From: Lineus longissimus
Taxonomy: Eukaryota; Nemertea; Pilidiophora; Heteronemertea; Lineidae
Length of the DNA: 64,000 nt
Direction: 5' to 3'
Assembly: GCF_910592395.1 (NCBI RefSeq)
Contig: NC_088322.1
Location: forward strand, 1,984,001 to 2,048,000
Part shown: positions 39,569 to 50,227 of the stretch, one piece after another
How the letters are laid out: every line of letters begins with the position of its first letter
How positions within the stretch are numbered: position 1 is the stretch's first letter
The notes under the pieces: model-generated
What the model was told of the DNA's origin: nothing
The model's database searches: none
The model's input: only the letters and a program-made list of their open reading frames with translations
Translations under genes and position numbers: made by a program

Positions 39569-40858
39569 AGCTCAGACATTGATCAATGAGAGTAAAATCC
39601 CATGTAAAATAGGTAACGTCTGCTGTTACAAGCACAAAAGGGCCTGTGTTAATTGTAGTAGAAAATTAGACAAAATGCAGTGAATTTTCTGAAGAAAAAC
39701 ATCAAAAGATCCGGTTCTAAATCTCCATAGAATGCCATGAATTGTTTACTGGACGTCCCCAAGATACAAAGAAATTCAGTTCCACTGCTACTCGTGAGAT
39801 GGCGTGGGTGAGGCATTTTCTGAAAATCAACTTCACATTCGACTTCGCTATTTCAAGCCGCTTTTCCATTAAAAATATGACGATCTCGCAGGTCCGGTAG
39901 GGATAGGCCATAACAATTAAAGCTAATGCTTTTCTGACATGTAAAAGATGTTGAAATTTCATTTGGGACTGCTACACCTGTGAATTTATTGGCCCCATCG
40001 TAGCGACGAGACGAAATCTTCATTTTCCACTGTTTCCCAACGTCGGTCGGAACTAAAATTGTAGATGGCACGTTAGTAATGTTAATGTAAGAGGCAACTC
40101 TACAAACCCTTTAAAGGGAATGCTGAAATTAAGGCTTGGTCATCTAAAGGCATTCTGCTATTGAAAATACTCACTTATCTTTCACCTAAATTATGGATTA
40201 TTATTATAGCTTATGAATGAGAGCTAATAATATCAACGCTGCACCCAAAATTTCCATACAAGTCTTCAATAATTTCACCAAGTCCAAATCAACCTAAGAT
40301 TATTCCCTTTAACAATGAACAACATGCCATATCAACGATTTAGACCTTGACCCGAACTTGATGCATCCATACAACACTCCCTCACTCACCACAAGCACAT
40401 TATTCACATTCATCATACAGTAGTACATGCATGCCACGCAAAATGACCGAAATTGTGAAAATAATACCACTGCAAATATTATAATCATCCTGCTATTATA
40501 TACGGGCTGGATGACAAACTAATTAGCTAAACATGCATTGGCAAACCCATATATAAGCAATTAGGCAATTAGTTCACTACAACACGTTATCTGCAAACAA
40601 GTCAAAATGATATGAAATGAAATGACGGTCCCTCAATATCATGTCAAATCATATCATAAAACGATTGAAAACAATAAATATACGGTCACAAAAGTTTATG
40701 ATAACTGAGGGTACGAAGGTGTTGTTATTCCTTGACCGGTGTCTATATGGCACTGCCGAACACTGGGCATCAGCCTCATTATATACAAAGAGATACAACG
40801 AGTCACATAACACCAGGTCGTAACATTCAGACTAAACATATTATATAAATACTAGCAT
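39569..40858. other. Non-coding stretch
   Basis: AT-rich sequence with no supported gene or clear repeat. Confidence 0.5.
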
Positions 40859-41276
40859 TGTACCCGTAGCGCAGGCAGGTTCAAATGGGCTATACCTTGA
40901 ATAGATTGAATTGCAATGAAAATCTAATGCAATATCAAAGGAGCAATATCGAAGAGACAAATTAAACCAACCATTTGTCCACAGACTCGGACCAAGCTGT
41001 GGCGTGCTGTATGCGTGCATATAAAAGTATATCAGTTGGTCCGATAGAGATGATGAGGCAATGCCTCGTTCCTTAGTCAGCAATGCCCCTTTTTATACGG
41101 AGAAGAAGGAATACCCGGATAGGCCTTCACATGTCGGCCTCCAAATGGCTCGAACCAATTGCACTTTCACTACTATAACTTTAAAATGCGTGCTCCTCCT
41201 ACATGTAGCCAGGTCTCGGGCAAGGCACTTACTCGACAGGCAAGCTAGAAGTTCAGCACCGTGAGCAGCTCCTTGA
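40859..41276 (+). repeat. Dispersed repeat of about 420 bp, copy 1
   Basis: Direct-orientation partner of 57571-57988, sharing GAATAGATTGAATTGC, GTGCATATAAAAGTATATCA and a common end (AGTTCAGCACCGTGAGCAGC). Together the copies bracket M2. Confidence 0.85.
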
Positions 41277-41735
41277 TAAGGCCATTTCAGGTTCAGCGCG
41301 CCTCTTCAGATCAAGTATTGAAAGCTGTGGTGAGCACATAAACAGACCATGGTAACCTTCATTATCAAGGGCTAGCTCTGGCTAACACAGCACCCATAAA
41401 CAATAGACCACCAATTTGACCCCAGCTCCTTACTGCGGGAAAACCCAAGTCCAGCAACCGAAAGTACCAAAAATACATTTTTGTTTACATTTGAACTGTA
41501 CACATACGTTTTGTAAACAAGGGACCCTAATTATAAACATGGGTCTATAGTGTCAATCAATTCATATTATTCTTTTTTGCCTCCATTCTGCACCTACCTT
41601 ACGTTTACACGTCTTCATGCAGTCATAGAGTACAATTGAACAACCCTTCACTTGTGGCTGGTGAGAGTTAAATTCGGAACATTTGTCATCATCGTCAGCA
41701 CGATGTGATGCGACATCACTAGAGTCCGATTTTGG
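41277..41735. other. Non-coding stretch
   Basis: No supported gene. It would lie just outside the M2 protease gene; no terminal repeat of M2 is recognisable here. Confidence 0.5.
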
Positions 41736-42266
41736 TTAGTCAACAATGAAACAGTCGTTATCGGTGGTGTGATCGATTTCGTCGTCAGTTTGGTTATGTA
41801 TTTTCGATGAATCGTATAAACGGTGTTTTCTGTGCAGCCAATGGTTGTCCAAGTGCGTCGGATTATCATGTTGTGCCATGACGTCAATAATCCATGGACA
41901 GACTATGGACACATAGCTCATTATGAAATACTCCGCATGTCGGACGCACATAAGTCCACAGGAAGATGTGTCCTTCTGATAACATGTTTTTTTCGTGCAC
42001 TTGGAAAACGTGAACTCGTTGCCGTGAATTGAATGGAATATATGCATAATGTAATCCCGGCGTTCATCACGGCGTTCATATAAGCTGTCGAAGACAAAAC
42101 ACTTTTTACAATGCGTATCAACGACTAGCAACACCCAGTGATGACCAGTGTTATAAGGTACAAAATAATGGCGCTTCCTTGACTCGTTTTGGGAAATAGG
42201 ACTTCGACATATTCCTTTTAGATCGTTTCCCACCTTACCCTGAAATATAAAATGCGAAGAGTACAA
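41736..42266 (-). CDS. PRO: M2 Ulp1/adenain-type cysteine protease
   Basis: 176 residues. The catalytic His sits in NTGHHWVLLVVD, and an acidic partner in CFVFDSLYERR. The nucleophile region is QKDTSSCGLMCVRHAEYF, with Gln-x7-Cys spacing typical of C48/adenain peptidases. In Mavericks and adenoviruses this enzyme matures capsid proteins. The C-terminus is acidic and His-rich. The N-terminal helices normally preceding the domain are not in this frame, so the gene may be N-terminally truncated or frameshifted near 42266. It is divergent from the polymerase gene (42516), with about 250 bp between. Confidence 0.8.
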   Translation of the reverse strand: MYSSHFIFQGKVGNDLKGICRSPISQNESRKRHYFVPYNTGHHWVLLVVDTHCKKCFVFDSLYERRDERRDYIMHIFHSIHGNEFTFSKCTKKTCYQKDTSSCGLMCVRHAEYFIMSYVSIVCPWIIDVMAQHDNPTHLDNHWLHRKHRLYDSSKIHNQTDDEIDHTTDNDCFIVD

Positions 42267-42515
42267 TGAACTGATTTATCAGTATACCGAAGTGAGATGA
42301 GTAGTATGGTTCGTCAATAAGGACCAGCATTGAGGCGGTTCTTCTGAGGCGGTTCCTGCCTCTTACATCACGCGTTCCTCTGACGTCACAAGCATCAGTG
42401 GCCAGCATGACGTCACAAGCCAGCATTCTTGTTGACCACTTAATAATTTGATAATTGACTTAGAATAAGTAATGCTGGTGCCCAATGTGTCGAATCAATT
42501 CAGCCACAGCCATGG

Positions 42516-43250
42516 ATGAAGAAAGACCCCCGTCAAAATTGTCACACGTTGGACCAACAGAATTTTACATGTAGCATTTGTTCACAAGTATATGATCGTA
42601 AAGATAACTTGGTACGACATATGAAGAGCCATGCACAGAAATCAGCAATTGCAACAGAGGCAACTACATCTGGGCAGACAAGGGGAACAAGGAAACGTCA
42701 CCAGAAACCTGAAGAAATAGCAGCTGAGGAACCATCTGACAAAATTCCGGGAAGTGTCAATCCAGCGCAATCGCACCAGGTCCATGTTCCAACATTTGTG
42801 AGACCAGAACTACATCAGATCTACTTGGAAAATCTGAAGCACATCGAGTCAAAAAGCAAGGTGAATGGACGGCGCCAGAGACTTTATAATATCATGCTAG
42901 AGTCTGCATCGTTCCAGGAATTAGAGGTAACCTTTCGAACAATTCATCAACAGCAGAATAATCAATACAAGGTTAATTATTCTTTTGGCTTTATCTTGTA
43001 CAACAATGTCTCCGGTCAGCGCAGGTATTATCACGCTAGCAACAACACCAGAGTACTAGATCGACCCCTGTTGATACAAAACGAAAGTGGGTTGAATGGT
43101 CTCTTATCAATCCTAGGAGATGTTGATATACTAGCGTATGCTAAGGCGCAGAGACCAAATAGTCAGTGGGTCGTTGATACTTTACTTTCGGCTGTCTATG
43201 GTCCCTTCCGGATATTCATGGTCCAATTTATGCCTTGCCTCCAGGAATAA
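42516..43250 (+). pseudogene. POLB: M2 DNA polymerase B, N-terminal zinc-finger part
   Basis: Starts MKKDPRQNCHTLDQQNFTC. One C2H2 finger (CSICSQVYDRKDNLVRHMKSH) is followed by a charged linker. The conserved N-terminal region of this polymerase lineage follows (RRQRLYNIMLESASFQELEV, NVSGQRRYYHASNNTRVLD). The finger and N-terminal region may bind DNA or the terminal protein; this is inference. The frame breaks near 43250, and the pogo-like element sits at 43413. The next recognisable piece is at 45633. Confidence 0.7.
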
Positions 43251-43463
43251 CTACACAAAGAAAGATTCTATTCAATAAAATTGACCAATAGGCTGTGTTG
43301 CAATCTGTTTGCACTGGTACTCACGATGAAGGCCTGAGTTCACACAGCCCCACATTGTCAATTTCATTGTGGACCATTCAAGAATTACCGCCGTAAAATG
43401 GCATGGTTTATACAGGGTGTACCAGAAAAAAAGCATCTTGCTATCATTCGACAAAAACACTGT

Positions 43464-43942
43464 GGGCCGATTTCACAAATGGTGTTTAAGACTTAGACGC
43501 GTGTAACTTCGTATATCAATCAATCAATCATTTTAGATTTAGGGTGCCTATATCCACTGCCAGTGATCAGAGACACCGTAGCTCCAATTCGGTACGGTAC
43601 ATTTCACAACATTTTCGTGCTCTTGAAGGCAGGGACACTATCGATGGCGCAAAGTTTTTGTGGTAAGTTGTTCCACACTCGTGGTGCAGCACACTGAAAG
43701 GCCCCTTTCTCTCAGCAACAACTCCCCTGATGAACGCAGAGATCTGGATGACACACACCTAGTGAGGAGCTCCACAAGGTATCCTGGCGCAAGACCATGC
43801 AAACATTTGAAAGTCAGTAGGAGGATTTTAAATTCTATCCGTCTCGCGACTGGCAACCGGTGAAGTTCACGCAGAATGCACGGTGGAAGTGCATTTAAAG
43901 TGAAGTCACACGCGTCTAAGTCTACTTTGATGAAATCGGCCC
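43464..43942. mobile_element. MITE carrying a LINE fragment, nested in pogo element
   Basis: TIRs of about 45 bp begin GGGCCGATTTCA at 43464, and the complement ends at 43942. Both include ACTTAGACGCGTGT. Between them lies a minus-strand LINE fragment (43567-43860). No clear flanking duplication. Confidence 0.75.
43567..43860 (-). pseudogene. CR1-like LINE fragment inside the MITE
   Basis: The minus strand reads ARRIEFKILLLTFKCLHGLA, then PGYLVELLTRCVSSRSLRSS, equivalent to the RV.YKI..L.FK..HG.AP.YL region near the LINE C-terminus (compare 22820-22890). A frame change occurs within it. Confidence 0.75.
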
Positions 43943-44211
43943 TGGAAGTTTATGTGGTTTGTACGACGGAATTTTTCGGCCGTTCCTGTATATGAATATT
44001 CGGTGCATTATCTGCGGATATCGGTCTGAGCTGATTGGTGAAATTAACACACTGAAGTGTGATTCACAACTTTTGTGGCATGCGATATAAAATGACGACA
44101 CGGCACTTTGTCATGAAGTTGTCAATTTCTCTCTGGTCGAGTCTTCGTGGCCATCCTAGGCCTATAAAAATGAGGTCGATGGCCATTTCCATCTCAGTTT
44201 GTCCGTCAAAT

Positions 44212-45564
44212 ATGGATCAGCAAGAACCCCTACGAAAACGGCGAAGGAGCTACTCGGTTCGTGAGAAAATTGCTTATCTGCGGGATCTAGAGGCAGCTCT
44301 CCTCAATGGCACAGTCGACAGCATGAGCGAGTTTGCGCATCACTACAAGATCCCAGTGTCGACCCTGAAGAAGTGGGACCTTCAAGACCTGGAGCGAAAG
44401 GCAGGTGAAGGTCGCGGCGACGACAGAACCTCTAAAGAGCGACAAGTTGGTCTTTGGCCCGAGGTAGAGGACGACTTGTATCAATGGTTACAGCAGCAAC
44501 GGGAGATGAGGCTACCAGTCGCAGTCCAAGACATTCAAGAACGAGCCCTGACCATTTTTGAAGACTGGTGGAATGCGTTTCCACACGAGCTGAGACAAGA
44601 CGTTATCCAGGCCAGACCGACACTCCACCAATTCAACGCATCCGCTGGCTGGGTAGAGGGATTCATGACAAGAAAGAAGATAGCCCTCCGAAAGGCGAAT
44701 AAAAACACCACCACTCTCCCAGCTGATGCCGCCTATCAGGTCCAGGTATTTCGCGACAATGTGATGCAAACTATCCAGCATTTGGAGATTGCCATGAGGT
44801 TGCTGCTAAACATGGACCAGACGTTCGCACTATTTGAGTATCGACCAATGTATACTGTCAATGACAAGGGAGCGAAGTCAGTGGATGTACGTACATCGAG
44901 ATCAAACACAAAACTGGGCTGCACCGTTAGTCTAACCATCAGTGCGACGGGATGGAAGGCACCGGCACACGTCACCTTTCCAAGAAGAGGGTTCGTACGA
45001 CAGCTCGATCACCTGCAGGAGGATGACGACTTGCCAGCAAATATCATTGTGACGTCCTCTGCTACCGGTTGGATGAGACGGGAGACAGCCCGTCATTGGT
45101 CAGACCAAGTATTGGAGCCATACGTCACCTCAGAGAACGATGAGCGATTCCTTCTAATAGTAGATAGATATCGTGTGCACCGCACAGAGGAATTCGGCCA
45201 GCGAATTACGGAACTGGGAGGGATACTCAATTTTATTCCAGCCGGCTGCACATCCTTGGCCCAACCCCTCGATCTGACTGTTATGAAGTCGTTCAAAAGC
45301 AACATGAAAAAGAAGTGGAAGGCCTGGAAACAAGAAAACACGGACGATGCAGGACGCTGTGAACGCATTGGGTTACGTAACGTGGTCAACATCATCAGTC
45401 AAGCCTGGGAATCTGTACCTGTACAAGTGGTAGAAAACGGATTTGAAACGGCTTTCAGAGCAGCAGCGGTAGACGCAGGACCAATTCAAGAGCTGGACGA
45501 TGAGGAGGACGAACCAGGACTCGAATTCTTAAACATCCAGGGGGATGAAATAGAAATAGAATAA
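44212..45564 (+). CDS. Pogo-like DDE transposase
   Basis: From ATG 44212 (MDQQEPLRKRRRSYSVREK) about 450 residues. An N-terminal helix-turn-helix (MSEFAHHYKIPVSTLKKWD) is followed by a CENP-B-type second HTH (WPEVEDDLYQWLQQQREM to FNASAGWVEGFMTRK). The DDE core has D in LLNMDQTFAL, D in FLLIVDRYRVH and the third acid in LAQPLDLTVMKSFK. The C-terminal tail is acidic (ELDDEEDEPGLE). The core signature is intact and the frame is open throughout, so this insertion is probably younger than the M2 it interrupts. It cuts and pastes the element at TA sites. Confidence 0.88.
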   Translation: MDQQEPLRKRRRSYSVREKIAYLRDLEAALLNGTVDSMSEFAHHYKIPVSTLKKWDLQDLERKAGEGRGDDRTSKERQVGLWPEVEDDLYQWLQQQREMRLPVAVQDIQERALTIFEDWWNAFPHELRQDVIQARPTLHQFNASAGWVEGFMTRKKIALRKANKNTTTLPADAAYQVQVFRDNVMQTIQHLEIAMRLLLNMDQTFALFEYRPMYTVNDKGAKSVDVRTSRSNTKLGCTVSLTISATGWKAPAHVTFPRRGFVRQLDHLQEDDDLPANIIVTSSATGWMRRETARHWSDQVLEPYVTSENDERFLLIVDRYRVHRTEEFGQRITELGGILNFIPAGCTSLAQPLDLTVMKSFKSNMKKKWKAWKQENTDDAGRCERIGLRNVVNIISQAWESVPVQVVENGFETAFRAAAVDAGPIQELDDEEDEPGLEFLNIQGDEIEIE

Positions 45565-45632
45565 ATAGTATTTTACTTGGTGGTAAAAAATCTGGGATGA
45601 TCTTTTGAACTACCCTGTATAACGCTCTTTCA

Positions 45633-46257
45633 TTTCAACGAAATCAGTCTGTAGGCCTATCGCTCATCAAACCGATCAGTTTCAAAATGATCACAGTCGG
45701 TGACTCGGATCACTGCTCTCAGTTGTACCATTCGGACAATCGGTTAAACAACTTCATTATTCCCCACCTTTCAGAGAACCAGCCAGTCGTATTGAAAGGC
45801 CTTCAACTTGGCCAGTGCATACGTAATGAATTGGTATTTAATGAAGGGACCATAGACAGCCGAAAGTAAAGTATTGTGACAAATGTACTGGTTTATGTAT
45901 ACCCGTTACACACACACCCGATAGGTACAGGACTAAATCCGCTCCCACAGTTCATCAAGAACAACCGGTCAATTATCGCATTGGATCGCAAATATAAAGC
46001 TGGGGGTGTAATCACGGACAACCTCTGTTTTTTTCGCTGTCTGGCACTACATAAAGGTCATTCAGTTCATGGTTTGGAGACACCCACGGTTGTATTATTC
46101 AATGCGTATTGTGCAATGGCAGAATTAGAAACGAGCATGGCAGAATATGGTGGTGTGATGTTACATCAACTGAGAGAAATGGAAGACATCTTTGAGATCA
46201 ATATTCAAGTTTATTCCATCAACCAACAAGCCCAGGCTGAACTCGTACGACGCAGTG
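45633..46257 (+). pseudogene. POLB: M2 DNA polymerase B, middle part
   Basis: After the pogo insertion, frames 45687-45869 and 45876-46257 hold polymerase-lineage motifs: FIIPHLSENQPVVLKGLQLG, YPLHTHPIGTGLNPLPQFIK, TDNLCFFRCLALHKGHSVHG and the strand EINIQVYSI. A stop and frame change separate the two frames near 45868. The DNLCFFRCLAL block is characteristic of Maverick polymerases. It ends at the TTA where Harbinger element A is inserted. Confidence 0.75.
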
Positions 46258-46260
46258 TTA

Positions 46261-47179
46261 TGCCCGCCGTTCACGATCAAATCTTTTGGTCAAATCTGTT
46301 GGTCAATTTTTTGTGTCAAATTTTCTAGTTCAGCCGCCCGTCGTGCACGATGGATTTATTTCATCAAATCTTTTCCAATATGGCTCCCGTGCAGTCAAGA
46401 CTGATTGCGGCAGCTGCTGCATGTGCAGCCATAACTGCAATTGCTGCGAGCCCTATACTCTTCGATCAACACATCTACAGCATTTTGTGTCCAAACCATC
46501 TTGGTACAAGCCTGCGTTTCGACCGAGTGTGCAGGTATGGTGCGAGTTGCTTGTATAAAGTTTACCTGAATTATTTCTTGGCGCATAATACTCATTATTA
46601 TAACTATTAACTGTCTTTGTCGCTGTCCAGGTGTGCAAGGGATAGTAGTCCTAGGGCTGATAGTCCGTGTAACAATAGCCCGCATTGCTAAATGTTTTGG
46701 TTAGGGTTAGCGGTACAATAGATCATGCTGCTTATTTGGTCAAATACAATGCTACCGGACTATGACTCCAGGGGGACTATATCCGCTGTCACACCGGCTC
46801 ACAAAGGATCGGTACAGTATATGAATAGGCCTACCTATTTGGACAGCTCGGATAGTGAAAGACCATGCTTTAATTGTTACTAAAAACGCCAATGCGCGTC
46901 ACACCTGAAAAAAAACCCATCTAATTGATGTGTTCATTGATTGATGGCCCGATAATATTGAAATGGCTACTTTGACTCAAACGGTTAATCGTACAGAAAA
47001 AATCCAATCCCGCCGCTCACGATCCAATATTTCCGAATCGTCCTAAATAAATAGGACCGGTTCTATCCACAACAATTTTTATCCTAGGAACATATTTCAT
47101 CCAATTTCCCGTCGTTCACGATCAAACTTTTTGGTCATATTTTTTTGGTCAAATTAAATTTGATCGTGAACGGCGGGCA
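46261..47179. mobile_element. Harbinger element A, internally deleted
   Basis: TIRs start TGCCCGCCGTTCACGATCAA at the left, with the exact complement at the right (ending 47179). TTA lies on both sides (46258-46260, 47180-47182). Inside are remnants of both Harbinger genes: a start like the transposase N-terminus of element B (46373 onward), and on the minus strand VWTQNAVDVLIEEYRAR, matching the partner gene's start. It has no functional gene. Confidence 0.85.
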
Positions 47180-47301
47180 TTATGCCCAAGCCACACTATC
47201 AAATTATTTGGTCAAACTTTTTCATCAAACTTTTTGGTCAAATTTTTCCATTCTGCCCACTCATGCCACACGGTGGATTTATTTGGTCAACCTTTTCGAA
47301 T

Positions 47302-49379
47302 ATGGCACCCGTCCAGTCAAGACTTCTATTTGCTCTGGCAGCTGGTTCAGCTGTTGCTGCAATGGCTGCAGCTGTGGCATACCACAAGATGAAGCGTCGC
47401 CGTACTAAAAGAACTGTATGGGTCAGAAAATGGATCCAGAGGAGAAAAACAAGGGGATCGTATGCCATGCTAGTAGATGAGTTGCGACTAGAGGATCCAG
47501 GATCATACAAGAATTATTTGAGGATGGATGAGGAGACGTTTGAGCACCTAGTTCAACTGGTGACGCCTTACGTGGCAAGGGAAGACACCAACATGCGCGA
47601 GGCAATTACTCCAGCAGAACGTCTGGCGGTTACTCTAAGGTTCCTAGCCACTGGGGAAACTTTCCAGAGTCTTCAGTTTTCAACACGGCTGAGTCGCTCA
47701 ACAATCGGTGCAATAATACCAGAAACGTGCTGTGCAATCTACGAAACCTTAAAGATGGATTATATCAAGGTACGTCCAAACTATCTCTTTCGAGATAATC
47801 AGATTTTCATTTGTCACATTTTCTGGAATTGAAATACAAACGAAGGAAATTGTAGGAAGATCATGTATTATTTTCTTATGTATGTTGTTGACTACAAGTG
47901 TACAACATTCTAATGATTCGAGAATGCTTCATACATAGCCTGACTTACAATATCACTTGTACCTGAACCTGTATTTTGGCCGAGTGGAACTGTGGAAAAC
48001 CGGGGAGTGACCATGTCATTACGAAATTGACAGGAAGGTCGAACTGCATTCTCAACAGACAGTGGAAAGACAGTTTCAGACGGAGGCTGTGCCTGATAGC
48101 TGCGATTTTTCACATTAACATAATTCCTCTTGGTGTTCAAATCAGCCTCCTGTCCGTCAAGCAAAGCTAAGCTGATCTTTCTTTTTACATTCTGTCGTAC
48201 ATCTGGAGATTCGATTGCACGAATCTCTGAGGCTACATACTTCCCAAACACATCATATACATCATTCGCTTCTGTTGGCGGAGGCCTATTTGATGCGAGT
48301 GCAGCATCTTTTAATTCCGCCAGAGTGTTGGTGGCCGTCTGAAACATTGACACTTCCGCTGAAACCGATTTTGATGATTTCCTTTTCGGATTCCATGAAG
48401 ACACCTTAGCAGCGATCTTGGAGGTCGATGGTTGCGTATCTACATGTATCACTTTGTCCGATTCATCCTCGGATACTTCGTCGTCATCAGACAGATCCTG
48501 AAAAAACAAAGATATCATGTGGTCACTCATTCGTGAAATAAATGTCTATCTTTTCAGGTGCCGTCGAACGAACAAGAATGGCTCAAGGTTGCAGAGGAAT
48601 TTGAAACAAAGTGGAACCTTCCCCACTGTTTGGGTGCAATGGACGGAAAACACGTTGTTTTCCGCCCACCATTGCGCTATGGCTCCTATTTCTACAACTA
48701 TAAAGGCACCCATAGTATTGTTCTGTTTGCATTGGTTGATGCCGACTACAAGTTCTTGATGATTGATGCTGGAACCAACGGTCGTGTCGGAGATGGAGGT
48801 GTTTTCAGGAAGAGCGATCTCAATAACGCTATGGCGGATGGGACTATACATTTTCCTGAGGCAAAACCCTTACACGATTGCGATGCCACCATGCCCTATT
48901 TTTTCGTAGCAGATGATGCTTTTCCTTTACAAACTGACATCATGAAGCCGTATCCATTTAGAAATCTTGATAAAGACAAACGTGTTTTCAACTACCGCCT
49001 GAGTCGGGCTAGGCGTGTGGTTGAAAATGCATTTGGGATATTAGCTAACAGATTTCGCGTGTTTCTTGCTCCTATTCTGCTATCCCCTGAGAAAGTGCAG
49101 ATGATCATTCTGGCTGCTTGTGCACTGCACAACTTCCTGAGGGTCCATAATTCGGCCAAGTACTTCCCTCCCAGGGCAGTAGATAGGGAACAATTAAACC
49201 GCGGTGTTGTAGCTAAGGGGGATTGGAGATCAGTTAAGAAAGCTGAGGAGGCTTTCCAAGGTATTGAACATCAGTCTGGAAACCGTTATGCCAATGATGC
49301 ACAATCACAAAGAGATGCTCTGCGCGGCTATGTGAATGGCATCGGACGAGTAGCATGGCAGGACAGATTTTGCAGCTAA
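47302..49379 (+). CDS. PIF/Harbinger DDE transposase, two exons
   Basis: Exon 1 is 47302-47769 (ATG in MAPVQSRLLF; donor GTACGT after MDYIK). Exon 2 is 48558-49379 (acceptor TTTTCAG, then VPSNEQEW). The phases match. Exon 1 holds the HTH-like region (YLRMDEETFEHLVQLV, FQSLQFSTRLSRSTIG). Exon 2 holds the DDE_4-type core: HCLGAMDGKHVVF (first D), FFVADDAFPLQTDIMKPYP (second D) and RARRVVENAFGILANRFRVF (E). About 430 residues with no stops. In this superfamily the transposase is recruited to DNA by the Myb/MADF partner, which is encoded antisense and interleaved with it. It may be functional. Confidence 0.9.
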
Positions 49380-49833
49380 GCCTGACAGTAGAAATACTTC
49401 GATGTGCAATGTACATGAATGTGTTGATATAAAATAAACATATTAACTGTCTATTCACCTTGTACATTTGATCGTCATGTTCATCGGCCATGGTAGATGT
49501 ACTGCATCTCGGCTCTAGATGGTCCTTTAAGAACAGCATCTTCTGAAACCACCATACTTTTGGTTGATACATGTCGTTGGCCCCTGCTCCACTTTTGTTC
49601 TTCTTCTTCATCTTGTCGAATTCTCTGGACAAATGACTTCGAAGTCCATTCTGCTTCCTTTTAACTGCTTCAACTGTGCAACCTTCACATTTTGGGGAAA
49701 GTTTGTCCACGATACCTTGGTAGGCAGTTTCTTTCTTGACCCTATTATGGTACATGGGATTCTTTGTGTCGTAGAGTACAGGGCGGGCCCTGTACTCCTC
49801 GATCAAAATGTCTGTGAGTTCTTGTGTCCACAT
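47910..49833 (-). CDS. Harbinger MADF/Myb-like partner protein, two exons
   Basis: Exon 1 is 49833-49459 (MWTQELTDILIEEYRARPVL, PMYHNRVKKETAYQGIVDKL, WWFQKMLFLKDHLEPR; donor GTGAAT). Exon 2 is 48497-47910 (acceptor TTTTCAG, then DLSDDDEVSEDESD). Exon 1 encodes a MADF/SANT-like domain that binds the TIRs in this superfamily. Exon 2 ends in a BESS-like helical segment (DVFGKYVASEIRAI). About 320 residues and no stops. Each exon lies in the transposase's intron or flank, and the transposase's exon 2 lies in this gene's intron. Confidence 0.85.
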
Positions 49834-50227
49834 ACCAGCAGTTTTTGGGCCTCATGTGCTGACGAGATACCCTTATCTGTTTATATAGTGAAGGAAATGC
49901 ACAGTGTAGGTGACATAACCATTCAAAATAGGCCTCAACACCAAGAAAATGACATATATGAGGACATAGCTATCCATAACAAAAGGCCTGGTCACTGGGT
50001 TCAAAGCGTTAATCGAACAATAAAAATATTTCCCCGCGCCACACGGTAGGATTCTTGTATTATTTGGTCAAATCCTTGGATAAAAATAGGACGGGTTCTA
50101 TCCAAAACAATTTTGGATTTGGAAATCTGGTTGGTCAAATTTGTGGATTTTCCCCGTGCCAGACGGTAAAACATTTTGGTCAAACTTTTTTGGTCAAATT
50201 ATATTTTACCGTGTGGCTCGGGCATAA

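Larger units (their letters stand above)
43413..45617 (+). mobile_element. Pogo-like DNA transposon in M2 polymerase
   Basis: Flanked by TA on both sides (43411-43412, 45618-45619). Short terminal repeats CAGGGT at each end match beyond that only loosely. It contains a DDE transposase gene (44212-45564) and, upstream of it, a nested MITE (43464-43942). TA duplication plus a CENP-B-type transposase places it in the pogo branch of Tc1/mariner. Confidence 0.8.
47183..50224. mobile_element. Harbinger element B, apparently intact two-gene element
   Basis: 3042 bp. TIRs TGCCCAAGCCACAC (left) and TGCCCGAGCCACACGG (complement of right), between TTA (47180-47182) and TAA (50225-50227). Subterminal TTGGTCAAA repeats occur at both ends; GCCACACGGT motifs recur near 47265 and 50039. 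It encodes a spliced DDE transposase on plus and a spliced MADF/Myb-like partner on minus, the standard PIF/Harbinger pair. Confidence 0.88.

Noticed and set aside
42235-42426. ORF upstream of the M2 protease as its N-terminus
   Set aside because: It lies in another frame and consists partly of a short CGTCACAAGC-type repeat; no protease motif.
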